Shown: positions 1 to 8,360 of the stretch, piece by piece
Layout: every line of letters starts with the position of its first letter
Numbering within the stretch: position 1 is the stretch's first letter
DNA from: JBBCJT01 sp037190665
GTDB lineage: Bacteria; Pseudomonadota; Alphaproteobacteria; Acetobacterales; Acetobacteraceae
Length of the DNA stretch: 64,000 bases
Direction: 5' to 3'
NCBI GenBank assembly: GCA_037190665.1
Contig: JBBCJT010000033.1
Coordinates: 1 to 64,000, forward strand
The notes under the pieces: model-generated
Seen by the model: the letters and a program-made list of their open reading frames with translations, nothing else
Told to the model about the DNA's origin: nothing
Databases searched by the model: none
Made by a program: the position numbers and the translations under genes

Positions 1-130
1 CCCCTCACCCAACCCTCTCCCCCCGTGGGGGGAGAGGGAAGCGAATGGAAAGACAGCGGGGAGGCCGGAAGGCGTCATCGGGGACGCGCCTCTACTCCCT
101 CTCCCGTCTGCGGGAGAGGGCCGGGGTGAG
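1..130. repeat. Dispersed palindromic intergenic repeat, copy 1
   Basis: Two inverted arms are visible: CTCTCCCCCC/GGGGGGAGAG near the left edge and CCCTCTCCCG-tctg-CGGGAGAGGG at 97-120, followed by GGGGTGAGGG. The same sequence style recurs at about 6.63 kb and 63.0 kb. It lies downstream of the leftward DUF58 gene, where it could also serve as a transcription end. The rest of 130-209 holds no gene that I can support. Confidence 0.7.
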
Positions 131-209
131 GGTGCCGGAACGAGGGAAGTCATGTGCGGCTGGCAACGCCGCAGGCGCGGGAGCGTCTCCAAGGTGGACG
201 GAACTCGCC

Positions 210-1085
210 TCATCGGATCGGCGCCAGGGCGGTGTAGAGCGCGAGCAGCGCGGCCTCGGCCGGCGTGTCGGTGCGGTGCACGGCGAAGGACCAGCCGGCG
301 GCACGGCAGGCGGCGCGCAGCCCGTCCTGCTGCGCGGCGAGCTTGCGGGCATAGGCGTCGCGCACACCGGCCACGCGTGAGATCAGCGCCTCCCCCTCCC
401 GCTCCAGCCCCTCGAACCGGACCCGACCCTCATACGGCAGCGCCTCCTCCGCCGGGTCGAGGATCTGCAGCACGTGGCCGCGCACGGGGATCGCGGCAAG
501 CCGGCCGATCGCCTGCTGGATGTCGGGCAGGGGCGACAGGAAATCGCCCATCAGCACCACGCACCCATGCCGCGGCTGGGCGAAATCGGTCGGCACGCCG
601 GCCAGCGCGCCGGTATCGTCCCGCTGGGTGATCGTGGCGGCGAGCACATCCAGCGCCGACCGCCCGGCGAGCGGACGCATCCCCACGCCCATCAGCCGCA
701 CCCGCTCCCCGCCGCGCAGCAGCAGGGCCGCAAGCGCGAGCGTGAGCAGCTCGGCCCGCGCGATCTTCTCCACCGGCGCGGCGCGGGACCGCCAGCGCAT
801 GGACTCGGAGGCGTCGCGCCACAGGCTCACGGTCTGCGCCGCCTCCCACTCCGTCTCGCGGATGAAGGTGCGGTCGGTCTTGGCCGATTGCCGCCAGTCG
901 ATGCGGCCGACCGCATCGCCGGCGAGGAAGGGGCGGAACTGCCAGAAGCTGTCGCCCTGCCCCACCCGGCGACGTCCGTGCACGCCCTGCGCGACGGTGG
1001 CCGCGACGCGCTCGGCCGCCACCAGCAGCGGCGGCAGCCGCGCGGCCAGCGCCTCGGCACGGCGCGCCGAGGCGGTACCGCTCAT
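210..1085 (-). CDS. DUF58 domain protein, partner of MoxR ATPase
   Basis: This 291-residue protein carries the DUF58 signature: a GDSFWQFRPFLAGD stretch near residue 43, then RIDWRQSAKTDR and a vWA-like DASESMRW segment, typical of proteins encoded after MoxR AAA+ ATPases. Its start codon overlaps the moxR stop as ATGA, so the two are translationally coupled. By family knowledge the pair acts as a chaperone-like system for assembling or activating other complexes, often with further downstream membrane vWA proteins that would lie beyond the window edge. The substrate cannot be told from the sequence. Confidence 0.85.
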   Translation of the reverse strand: MSGTASARRAEALAARLPPLLVAAERVAATVAQGVHGRRRVGQGDSFWQFRPFLAGDAVGRIDWRQSAKTDRTFIRETEWEAAQTVSLWRDASESMRWRSRAAPVEKIARAELLTLALAALLLRGGERVRLMGVGMRPLAGRSALDVLAATITQRDDTGALAGVPTDFAQPRHGCVVLMGDFLSPLPDIQQAIGRLAAIPVRGHVLQILDPAEEALPYEGRVRFEGLEREGEALISRVAGVRDAYARKLAAQQDGLRAACRAAGWSFAVHRTDTPAEAALLALYTALAPIR

Positions 1086-2086
1086 CCGATCAGCCCGACC
1101 AGCCCGTCGATGACCCCGGCCAGCGCCACGCCATCCGCGCGCGCGCCGAAATTCAGCGCCATGCGGTGGCGCAGCACGGGATGGGCGAGTGCCGCCACGT
1201 CCTCGACCGACGGCGCGTAGCGGCCGTCGAGCAGCGCGCGGGCGCGGGCGGCGAGCATCAGCGCCTGCGCGGCGCGCGGACCCGGGCCCCAGGCGACGTG
1301 GCGGCGCACCGCGTCGACCTCGCTGGTCTCGGGGCGGCCGGCGCGCACCAGCGTCAGGATCGCCTCCACCACGCTCTCGCCCACCGGCACGCGGCGGATC
1401 AGCGCCTGCGCGTCCATCAGCTCTTCCGCCGCCATCGCCTGCACCGGCCGCTCCATCGTGGCGCCGGTGGTGGCGAGCAGCATGGTCCGTTCCGCGTCGC
1501 GGTCCGGATACGGCACGGTGATCTCCAGCAGGAAGCGGTCGAGCTGCGCTTCCGGCAGCGGATAGGTGCCTTCCTGCTCGATCGGGTTCTGCGTGGCGAG
1601 CACGTGGAAGGGTGTGGGCAGCCGGTGCTCCACGCCGCCGACGGAGACCTTCATCTCCTGCATCGCCTGCAGCAGCGCGGACTGCGTGCGCGGGCTCGCG
1701 CGGTTGATCTCGTCGGCCATCAGCAACTGGCAGAAGGCGGGGCCGCGGATGAAGCGGAAGGACCGCCGCCCGGCGCTGTCCTCATCCAGCACCTCGCTGC
1801 CCAGGATGTCGGCGGGCATCAGGTCCGGGGTGAACTGCACGCGCTTGGCGGCGAGGCCGAGCACCGTGCCCAGCGTCTCCACCAGCTTGGTCTTGCCGAG
1901 GCCGGGCACGCCGACCAGCAGCAGGTGCCCGCCGCAGAGCAGCGAGATCAGCGTCTGGTCCACCACGTCCGGCTGGCCGAAGATCACGCGGCCGATGGCG
2001 GAACGCACCTGCGCGATGCGTGCGGTCAGCCGCTCGACATCGGCCACCAGGGCGTCGGGGGAAGGCTCGGTCAGCGTCAGCGACAT
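1082..2086 (-). CDS. MoxR family AAA+ ATPase
   Basis: A 334-residue AAA+ protein of the MoxR branch. It shows the Walker A motif GVPGLGKTKL, a Walker B region ending in ADEINRASPRTQSALL, and the sensor segment ATQNPIEQEGTYPLPEAQLD. I chose the ATG at 2086 because an AGGAG lies about six bases upstream; an in-frame ATG 24 bases further up lacks such a site. It overlaps DUF58 by four bases. MoxR proteins use ATP to remodel or insert cofactors into partner proteins, usually together with DUF58/vWA proteins. Divergent from the DUF1285 operon, with a TATATA box in the shared 130-base spacer. Confidence 0.92.
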   Translation of the reverse strand: MSLTLTEPSPDALVADVERLTARIAQVRSAIGRVIFGQPDVVDQTLISLLCGGHLLLVGVPGLGKTKLVETLGTVLGLAAKRVQFTPDLMPADILGSEVLDEDSAGRRSFRFIRGPAFCQLLMADEINRASPRTQSALLQAMQEMKVSVGGVEHRLPTPFHVLATQNPIEQEGTYPLPEAQLDRFLLEITVPYPDRDAERTMLLATTGATMERPVQAMAAEELMDAQALIRRVPVGESVVEAILTLVRAGRPETSEVDAVRRHVAWGPGPRAAQALMLAARARALLDGRYAPSVEDVAALAHPVLRHRMALNFGARADGVALAGVIDGLVGLIG

Positions 2087-2215
2087 AAGCGACTCCTGCT
2101 GGGCCGCCACTTCAACGGCGCGGGGGATGGTACCTATATAGAAAGCCCGGGCGGAAGCGCGTCAGGCAGGATGGCCACGCGCTCGTGACCACGGGCAGGA
2201 GAAGGAAGGGATCGC

Positions 2216-2785
2216 GTGGACCGAGCGAGCGTCGAACCGGGGACATCCCCCGCGCCGGTCACGGCGAAGCCGCCGCGGCCGCTTCGGGTGCCGGTGGATT
2301 GCGGCGACCTGCCCTTCGTCATCCGCCGCGACGGGACCTGGCTGTACCGCGGCAGTCCGATCGGCCGGAAGGAACTGGTCTGCCTGTTCTCCTCCGTTCT
2401 CAAGCGCGATCCGGACGGGACCTACGTGCTGGAAACCCCGGCCGAGCGCGGGCGGATCGTGGTGGAGGACGCGCCCTTCGTCGCGGTCGAACTCGCCTTC
2501 CGCGGCTCCGGTCACGATCAGGCGATCAGCTTCCGGACCAACTGCGACCAGTGCGTCACCGCCGGCCCGCGCCACCCGATCCGCGTGGCGCACGACCTGA
2601 TCACGTGCGAACCCACGCCCTACGTGCTGGTGCGGCCGGGGCTGGAGGCGCGGATCAGCCGCGCCGTGTATTACGAGCTCGTCGCGCTCGGCGTGGAGGA
2701 GATGGTGGGCGACCGCCGCTTCCTCGGCGTGTGGAGCCAGGGGATGTTCTTCCCGCTCGGCGAGATGCCCGAGGAACCGCGTTGA
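2216..2785 (+). CDS. DUF1285 domain protein
   Basis: The 189-residue product matches the DUF1285 family: a short N terminus, then CGDLPFVIRRDGTWLYRGSP and PIGRKELVCLFSSVLKRD, followed by a beta-rich domain. The GTG start is supported by a purine-rich GGAGAAGGAAGGGA just upstream. It is the first gene of an operon with the CoA pyrophosphatase (overlap TTGA) and DUF6111, an order common in alphaproteobacteria. The biochemical function of DUF1285 is not established; structures in the family show a two-domain fold. No signal peptide is visible, so it is likely cytoplasmic. Confidence 0.85.
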   Translation: MDRASVEPGTSPAPVTAKPPRPLRVPVDCGDLPFVIRRDGTWLYRGSPIGRKELVCLFSSVLKRDPDGTYVLETPAERGRIVVEDAPFVAVELAFRGSGHDQAISFRTNCDQCVTAGPRHPIRVAHDLITCEPTPYVLVRPGLEARISRAVYYELVALGVEEMVGDRRFLGVWSQGMFFPLGEMPEEPR

Positions 2786-3354
2786 CCCCAGACGGGCTGC
2801 GCGCCCGCCTCGCCCATCCAGGGTCCGCCTCGCCGACGACCAGCCCGTCCGCGCCGGTCGGGGTGGCGCTGCGCGATGCCGCGGTGCTGGTGCCGCTGGT
2901 GCTGCGCGACGCGCCGACCGTGCTGCTGACGCGGCGGAGCGACACGCTGACCCATCACGCCGGGCAGGTCGCGTTTCCCGGCGGCAGGGTCGATCCCACC
3001 GATGCCGACACGAACGCCGCCGCCCTGCGCGAGGCGCAGGAGGAGATCGGCCTCGATCCCGCCGCCGTCGAGCTTGCCGGCACCCTGCCGCCCCATTTCA
3101 GCGGCACCGGCTACCGCATCGCCCCGGTGATCGGGCTGATCGCCCCCGGCCAGCCGCTGGTGCCGAACCCGTATGAGGTGGCTGAGATCTTCGAGCTGCC
3201 GCTCTCCGTGGTGCTGGACCCCGCCGCGCCCTGGCAGGAACGGATGCAATGGCAGGGAAGGCAGCGCGAGTACTGGGTCTGGCCGCACGAGCGGCACCGC
3301 ATCTGGGGCGCGACCGCGGCGATCCTGCTCAACCTCGCGCGCGTGCTGCGCTGA
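2782..3354 (+). CDS. CoA pyrophosphatase, NUDIX hydrolase
   Basis: A 190-residue NUDIX protein. The Nudix helix is seen in GGRVDPTDADTNAAALREA followed by QEEIGLD, and the upstream HHAGQVAFPGG is the UPF0035-type signature of CoA pyrophosphatases, which split CoA and its derivatives into 3',5'-ADP and phosphopantetheine. The start is placed at a TTG overlapping the DUF1285 stop; the N-terminal residues TPDGLRARLAHPG look native, whereas the reading frame upstream only shadows DUF1285. Translational coupling to DUF1285 is likely. The open frame is intact to the stop. Confidence 0.88.
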   Translation: MTPDGLRARLAHPGSASPTTSPSAPVGVALRDAAVLVPLVLRDAPTVLLTRRSDTLTHHAGQVAFPGGRVDPTDADTNAAALREAQEEIGLDPAAVELAGTLPPHFSGTGYRIAPVIGLIAPGQPLVPNPYEVAEIFELPLSVVLDPAAPWQERMQWQGRQREYWVWPHERHRIWGATAAILLNLARVLR

Positions 3355-3363
3355 GGACAGGCC

Positions 3364-3591
3364 ATGCCCTATGTCGCGGAAATCCTTCTGTTCCTGCTGC
3401 CCTTCGGGCTGTTCGCGCTGTGGCGGAAGCTGTACCCCCAGGCCGAGCCGACCCGCGTGGTGCTGGTCCTCGCCGCGATCGGCATCATCCTCGCCGCCGC
3501 GGGGGCCGCCTGGTACGGGCTGAACCGCCGGCTGGAGTCGGACCGCCCCTACGAGCCGGCCCACCTGCGCGACGGGCAGGTGGTGCGCTGA
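3364..3591 (+). CDS. DUF6111-like small membrane protein
   Basis: A 75-residue protein with two hydrophobic segments (about residues 4-20 and 33-50), separated by the polar WRKLYPQAEPTR, and a charged tail. Size, sequence style and place after a CoA pyrophosphatase fit the DUF6111 family of alphaproteobacteria. In related genomes a CCA-adding enzyme commonly follows; here a binding-protein gene follows instead. Function unknown. The start lies nine bases after the pyrophosphatase stop, so co-transcription is likely. Confidence 0.75.
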   Translation: MPYVAEILLFLLPFGLFALWRKLYPQAEPTRVVLVLAAIGIILAAAGAAWYGLNRRLESDRPYEPAHLRDGQVVR

Positions 3592-3679
3592 GCCGCCATG
3601 CGGAGACGCTATTTTACTTCGCATGGAAAGGCGAATACGGAAATCAACTACGATATAAAGTGATTACCCGGAGCCAGCC

Positions 3680-5266
3680 ATGATCGCACGTCGCCACCTC
3701 CTCCAGCTCAGCGCCGCGATGGTCGCAGCACGCGGCGCGCAGGCGCAGGAGGTCGCCGCCGACGGGCGGCTCGTCATCGGCTTTTCCGACCGGCTGTCCT
3801 CGCTCGATCCGCAGCTCAACAACGTCGCCGGCGACCGCTCCGCCAGCCTGCATATCTTCGACCTGCTGGTGGAGAACCGCTGGAACCGGCTGCAGCCCGG
3901 GCTCTGCCTGCCCTGGAAGCTGCGCGACGAGCTGACGTGGGAATTCCCGCTCCGCCGCGACGTGACCTGGCATGACGGCACGCCGTTCACCGCGGACGAC
4001 GTGATCTTCTCCTACGAGCGCGCGCCGAACGTGCCGGGCAGCCTCGCCTCCTTCGCCGGCTACCTGCGCACGGTGGCGGGGCTGGAGGCGCCCGATCCGC
4101 ACACGCTGGTCGTGCGCACGAAGACGCCGAACCCGCTGCTGCCGCTGAACCTCGCCTCCGTGCACATCGTCAGCCGCCGGGCCGCCGAAGGGGCGCGCAG
4201 CGAGGACTTCAACAGCGGCCGCGCGGCGATCGGCACCGGCCCCTACCGCTTCGTCGCCTACACGCAGGGCAGCGAGGTCAACTACCGCGCCAGCGAGACC
4301 TACTGGGGCGACAAGCCGGGCTGGGCGCAGATCAGCTACCGCTACATGTCCAACCCGGCGGCCCGCACCGCGGCGCTGCTCGCCGGCGATGCGCACGTGA
4401 TCGACAAGGTTTCCGTCTCCGACATCGAGGAGCTGCGCAAGCGCCCGGAGATCGCGATCTTCCCGCATCCCGGCCTTCGCGTGCTGCTGCTGTTGCCGTC
4501 CTTCCACGAAGGGCCGAACCCGAACCTGCGTGACAAGGCCGGACAGGTTCTCGCCGCCAACCCGCTGCGCGACGTGCGCGTGCGCCGGGCGCTGTCGCTC
4601 GCGATCGACCGCGCCGCGCTGGTGGATCGCATGATGCTCGGCACCGCGGTCGCCGCCGGACAGGTGATGCCGTCGCACGGCATCGGCTACGACCCGTCGA
4701 TCCCGGTACCGGACTTCGACGCGGCGGCCGCGCGCCGGCTGCTGGCCGAGGCGGGCTTCCCGGAAGGCTTCCAGCTCACGCTGCAGACGCCGTCCGATGC
4801 CTATCCGCGCCAGCGCGAGACCATCCAGGCGATCGGCCAGTACTGGACCCGCATCGGCGTGCGCACCGAGATCGAGTCGATGCCCGCCTCTGTCTATGCG
4901 AACCGCGTGGTGAAGGGCGAGTTCGCCATGCCGATCAGCACCTGGGGCAACGGCACCGGCGAGGCGACCTACGCGCTGACCAACGTGCTCGGCAGCTACG
5001 ACCGCTCGGCCGGGCGCGGGGCGATCAATCACGGGCGCTACAAGAGCGACGTGGTCGATGCCGCGCTGGAGGAGGCGATGCGCACCTTCGACGACGACGC
5101 GCGGGTGGAGGTGATGCGCCGCGCCGCGCGCGCGGTGGCCGATGATGTCGGCGTGATCCCCGTCTATCACTACCAGAATGTCTGGGCTGCCCGCCGCGGG
5201 CTGGTCATCACGCCGATGACGTCGGATCGCACCGCTGCCCAGATGGTCACGCGCGCCGCGTCATGA
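3680..5266 (+). CDS. ABC transporter substrate-binding protein, peptide/nickel type (SBP_bac_5)
   Basis: The 528-residue protein begins with a signal peptide (IARRHLLQLSAAMVAARGAQA; the RR makes a Tat route possible) and continues as a cluster C/family 5 periplasmic binding protein: RDVTWHDGTPFTADDVIFSY, GTGPYRF and VRRALSLAIDR are typical blocks. Such proteins bind oligopeptides, nickel, opines or other small ligands for ABC importers. No permease or ATPase genes lie nearby, so it is an orphan here. It overlaps the next gene by ATGA, implying a joint role with the acyl hydrolase. An AT-richer 90-base leader precedes it. Ligand unknown. Confidence 0.87.
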   Translation: MIARRHLLQLSAAMVAARGAQAQEVAADGRLVIGFSDRLSSLDPQLNNVAGDRSASLHIFDLLVENRWNRLQPGLCLPWKLRDELTWEFPLRRDVTWHDGTPFTADDVIFSYERAPNVPGSLASFAGYLRTVAGLEAPDPHTLVVRTKTPNPLLPLNLASVHIVSRRAAEGARSEDFNSGRAAIGTGPYRFVAYTQGSEVNYRASETYWGDKPGWAQISYRYMSNPAARTAALLAGDAHVIDKVSVSDIEELRKRPEIAIFPHPGLRVLLLLPSFHEGPNPNLRDKAGQVLAANPLRDVRVRRALSLAIDRAALVDRMMLGTAVAAGQVMPSHGIGYDPSIPVPDFDAAAARRLLAEAGFPEGFQLTLQTPSDAYPRQRETIQAIGQYWTRIGVRTEIESMPASVYANRVVKGEFAMPISTWGNGTGEATYALTNVLGSYDRSAGRGAINHGRYKSDVVDAALEEAMRTFDDDARVEVMRRAARAVADDVGVIPVYHYQNVWAARRGLVITPMTSDRTAAQMVTRAAS

Positions 5267-6546
5267 CCGCCACGCTCACCGTCACCCCCGAGGACGCGCT
5301 CTACGACACCCCGCGCCGCATCGCCGGCGCGGGTCTCGCACCGGGGGCCGAGGTCGCACTGCATGCGTGGTCGACCCAGCCCGACGGCCGGCGCTGGGAA
5401 AGCCGCGCCGTGTTCCGCGCCGATGCCGAGGGCGGCTTCGACCTGACCCGCGACGCGCCGGTCGCGGGCGACTACGAGGGCGTCAGCGCCATGGGGCCGG
5501 TGTGGTCGCAGGCGCCTGCCGGCACCCCCGCCGGCACGCCGCTCGATCCCGTCGCCCCGGTCGTCACGCAGCTCCGCGCCACGAGCGGCGGGCAGGTGGC
5601 GGAGGCGCGGCTGGTGCAGACCCTGCTCGCCCCCGGCGTGACGCGTCAGACGGTGCGCACGGACGGGCTGGTCGGCACGCTGTTCACCCCGGCCGGGCCT
5701 AGCCCGCATCCGGCGGTGATGCAGCTCAACGGCTCCAACGGCGGGGTGAACGAGCCGATCGCCGCGCTGCTCGCCGCGCACGGCTTCGCCACGCTGACGC
5801 TCGGCTATTTCAACATCGAGGGCCGGCCGCGCTACATCTCCAACACGCCGCTCGAGTACTTCGCCGAAGGGCTGGACTGGCTGCGCCGGACAGTGCGCCC
5901 GGCCGGCGATTTCGTCGCCGTGCTCGGCGCTTCCCGCGGCGGGGAGCTGGCGCTGCTGCTGGGCGCGACCTTCCCCGAGCGCATCTCCGCCGTCGTGGGC
6001 TACGTGCCGGGCGCCTATGTGCATAGCGGGCAGAGCGCGGCCGATCCTGCCGTGGGCCGCGACGGGCCGTGCTGGACGCTGGGCGGCAAGCCGCTGCCGC
6101 ATCTGTGGCAGGACAACCGCACCGCAAGCTGGAAGCCCTATGACGAGATGCCGCCGCCCGGCCGCCACGCCGCTGGCGTCATGACCGCCCTCGCCGACCC
6201 CGAGGCGACCGCCCGCGCGCGCATCCCGGTCGAGCGCATCGGCGGCCCGGTGCTGCTGATCGCCGGCACCGACGACGGGTCCTGGCCGGCCGACCTGTAC
6301 GCGCAGACAGTGGCGGACACGCTGGTCCGCGCCGGGCACAGCCATGAGGTGACGAACCTGCGCTACGAGGGGGCCGGCCATGCCATCCGCTATCCGGTGC
6401 AGCCGACGACACAGGTGACCTACCGCCACCCGGTCTCCGGCCGGCTCAACACCACCGGCGGCACCGCGAAGCTGAACGCGGAGGCGAGTGCCGCCGCCTG
6501 GCCGGAGGTGATCGCCTTCCTGCGCCGCGCGGCGGGGCGCTACTGA
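5263..6546 (+). CDS. Acyl-CoA thioester hydrolase / BAAT-like alpha/beta hydrolase
   Basis: A 427-residue protein of the acyl-CoA thioesterase/bile-acid-CoA:amino-acid N-acyltransferase family. The N-terminal 130 residues form the beta-sandwich domain that the family places ahead of an alpha/beta-hydrolase domain; the nucleophile elbow is GASRGGELALLL (Ser instead of the Cys seen in true BAAT), with an acid in AGTDDGSWPA and the catalytic His in EGAGHAIRYP. The start overlaps the binding-protein stop (ATGA). The natural substrate is not clear; hydrolysis of an acyl thioester or ester is the reasonable guess. Confidence 0.82.
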   Translation: MTATLTVTPEDALYDTPRRIAGAGLAPGAEVALHAWSTQPDGRRWESRAVFRADAEGGFDLTRDAPVAGDYEGVSAMGPVWSQAPAGTPAGTPLDPVAPVVTQLRATSGGQVAEARLVQTLLAPGVTRQTVRTDGLVGTLFTPAGPSPHPAVMQLNGSNGGVNEPIAALLAAHGFATLTLGYFNIEGRPRYISNTPLEYFAEGLDWLRRTVRPAGDFVAVLGASRGGELALLLGATFPERISAVVGYVPGAYVHSGQSAADPAVGRDGPCWTLGGKPLPHLWQDNRTASWKPYDEMPPPGRHAAGVMTALADPEATARARIPVERIGGPVLLIAGTDDGSWPADLYAQTVADTLVRAGHSHEVTNLRYEGAGHAIRYPVQPTTQVTYRHPVSGRLNTTGGTAKLNAEASAAAWPEVIAFLRRAAGRY

Positions 6547-6599
6547 CGGCGGCATCTACCGCGCCGCGCGGCTGCTCGTCTCACCCGGCCCTCCCGCCG

Positions 6600-6700
6600 C
6601 CGAGAACCTTGCGAAACAATCGCTTGCCTTCCCCCTCTCCCGCCAGGCGGGAGAGGGAACTTGCGAGACCGCGCTCACCCTTCCGCAAAGCTCCCGCGTG
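6600..6700. repeat. Dispersed palindromic intergenic repeat, copy 2
   Basis: The arms CCCTCTCCCG-ccagg-CGGGAGAGGG lie at about 6633-6657, between two convergent genes. It resembles the copies at 1-130 and about 63.0 kb. It may work as a bidirectional terminator here, but no T tract is present. Confidence 0.65.
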
Positions 6701-6710
6701 GATGGACTCC

Positions 6711-7583
6711 CTAGGGCCAGCGCACCTCCGGCGGCATCGACATCAGGATCGCCTCCGTGTTGCCGCCGGTCTTCAGGCCGAACAGCGTGCCGCGGTCGTG
6801 GAGGAGGTTGAACTCCACGTAGCGGCCGCGGCGGATGAGCTGGTGTTCCCGCTGCGCTTCGGTCCAGGCCAGCCCCATGCGGCGGCGGACGATGGGCAGG
6901 TAGGCGGCGAGGAACGCCTCGCCCACGTCGCGGGTGAAGGCGAAGTCGGCCTCCGCGTCGCCGCTGTCGAGCCAGTCGAAGAAGATGCCGCCCACGCCGC
7001 GCGGCTCGCCCCGGTGCGGCAGGAAGAAGTAGCGGTCGCACCACTCCTTGAACTTCGGATAGTAGCCCGGGTCGTGGCGGTCGCAGGCGGCGCGATACGC
7101 GGCGTGGAAATCGGCCGTATCCTCAGCCGTCTCGGCGCTGTCCATGAACATCGGCGTCAGATCGCCGCCGCCGCCGAACCAGCCGCGGGTGGTGACGATC
7201 ATGCGCGTGTTCATGTGCGTCGCCGGCACGAGCGGCGAGCACATGTGCGCCACGAGCGAGATGCCGGAGGCCCAGAAGCGCGGGTCTTCCTCCGCACCCG
7301 GGATCTGCTTGCGGAACTCGGGGCTGAACTCGCCCTGGACGGTCGAGACGTTGACCCCGACCTTCTCGAACACCCGCCCGCGCATCACCGACATCACCCC
7401 ACCGCCGCCCTCGGGCCGGGTCCACACCGTGCGGACGAAGCGGCCGGCCGGCCGGTCGGCGAGCGGGCCGGCCTGGGCGTCCTCGATCGCCTCGAACTCG
7501 GCGCAGATGCGGTCGCGGAGGGATTCGAACCACGCGCGGGCCGCGGGCTTCAGCGTCTCATGGGCGGGGGCCGGGGGCTGCAT
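6711..7583 (-). CDS. hemF: Oxygen-dependent coproporphyrinogen III oxidase
   Basis: A 290-residue protein with HemF signatures: RGRVFEKVGVNVSTVQGEFS, HMCSPLVPATHMNTR and WFGGGGDLTPMF, then WCDRYFFLPHRGEPRGVGGI. It converts coproporphyrinogen III to protoporphyrinogen IX by two oxidative decarboxylations with O2, a late heme step in the cytoplasm. The length fits the family. It is divergent from petABC, whose cytochromes need the heme, which makes functional sense. No FNR-type box was evident in the short divergent spacer. Confidence 0.96.
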   Translation of the reverse strand: MQPPAPAHETLKPAARAWFESLRDRICAEFEAIEDAQAGPLADRPAGRFVRTVWTRPEGGGGVMSVMRGRVFEKVGVNVSTVQGEFSPEFRKQIPGAEEDPRFWASGISLVAHMCSPLVPATHMNTRMIVTTRGWFGGGGDLTPMFMDSAETAEDTADFHAAYRAACDRHDPGYYPKFKEWCDRYFFLPHRGEPRGVGGIFFDWLDSGDAEADFAFTRDVGEAFLAAYLPIVRRRMGLAWTEAQREHQLIRRGRYVEFNLLHDRGTLFGLKTGGNTEAILMSMPPEVRWP

Positions 7584-7761
7584 CCGGCCCGTCTGGCAAG
7601 GCCGACCGCGGGGCGCAAGGTGGCCCGTTCAGACGGGGCCGGTGTTGCGGTTGCGAAAGCCCTGTTTATAAGGAAGCTGCGAGCGGGATAGACCCGCTTG
7701 CGGCACTGCGGTGCGAGGGAAGCGCACCGCGCTGACCCGCGTTCGATCCGTCCCGAGGTTG

Positions 7762-8328
7762 ATGCCGATGGCCGATGCCGCCGCCAATTCGCACGCGCCC
7801 CTGCCGGGCGAGGCGACCAAGCGCGATTTCCTGATGCTCGTCACTGGCTCGATGGCGGCGGTCGCCGTCGGTGCCGTGACCTGGCCGCTGATCGACTCGA
7901 TGAACCCGGCCGCCGACGTGCTCGCCCTGGCCTCGACCGAGGCCGATCTCGCACCGGTTCCGGAAGGTCAGGCTGTGACCGTGCTGTGGCGCGGCAAGCC
8001 GATCTTCCTGCGCCACCGCACCGCCGCGGAGATCCAGGAAGCCGTGGACGTCCCGATGAGCCAGCTCCCGGACCCGCAGCCCGATGCCGACCGCGTGAAG
8101 GCGGGCAAGACGCAGTGGCTGATCGTCACCGGCGTGTGCACGCATCTGGGCTGCGTGCCGCTCGGCAACAAGCCCACCGACCCGCGAGGCGAATTCGGCG
8201 GGTGGTTCTGCCCCTGCCACGGCAGCCACTACGACACCTCCGGCCGCATCCGTAAGGGCCCGGCACCGGCGAACCTCGTCGTGCCGCCCTACGCATTTGA
8301 AACCGACACCAAAATCCGCATCGGCTGA
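7762..8328 (+). CDS. petA: Ubiquinol-cytochrome c reductase, Rieske iron-sulfur subunit
   Basis: A 188-residue Rieske protein. The [2Fe-2S] ligands are in CTHLGCVP and CPCHGSHY. The N terminus has KRDFLMLVTG followed by a hydrophobic anchor, the variant twin-arginine-like start typical of bc1 Rieske proteins. I chose the ATG at 7762 because the residues after it (ADAAANSHAPLPGEATKRDF) look native and a GAGG sits just ahead; an in-frame ATG 51 bases upstream is less likely. First gene of petABC. It passes electrons from ubiquinol to cytochrome c1. Confidence 0.95.
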   Translation: MPMADAAANSHAPLPGEATKRDFLMLVTGSMAAVAVGAVTWPLIDSMNPAADVLALASTEADLAPVPEGQAVTVLWRGKPIFLRHRTAAEIQEAVDVPMSQLPDPQPDADRVKAGKTQWLIVTGVCTHLGCVPLGNKPTDPRGEFGGWFCPCHGSHYDTSGRIRKGPAPANLVVPPYAFETDTKIRIG

Positions 8329-8360
8329 CCCCGAACGGCACGAAGCGACAGGACACCGAC

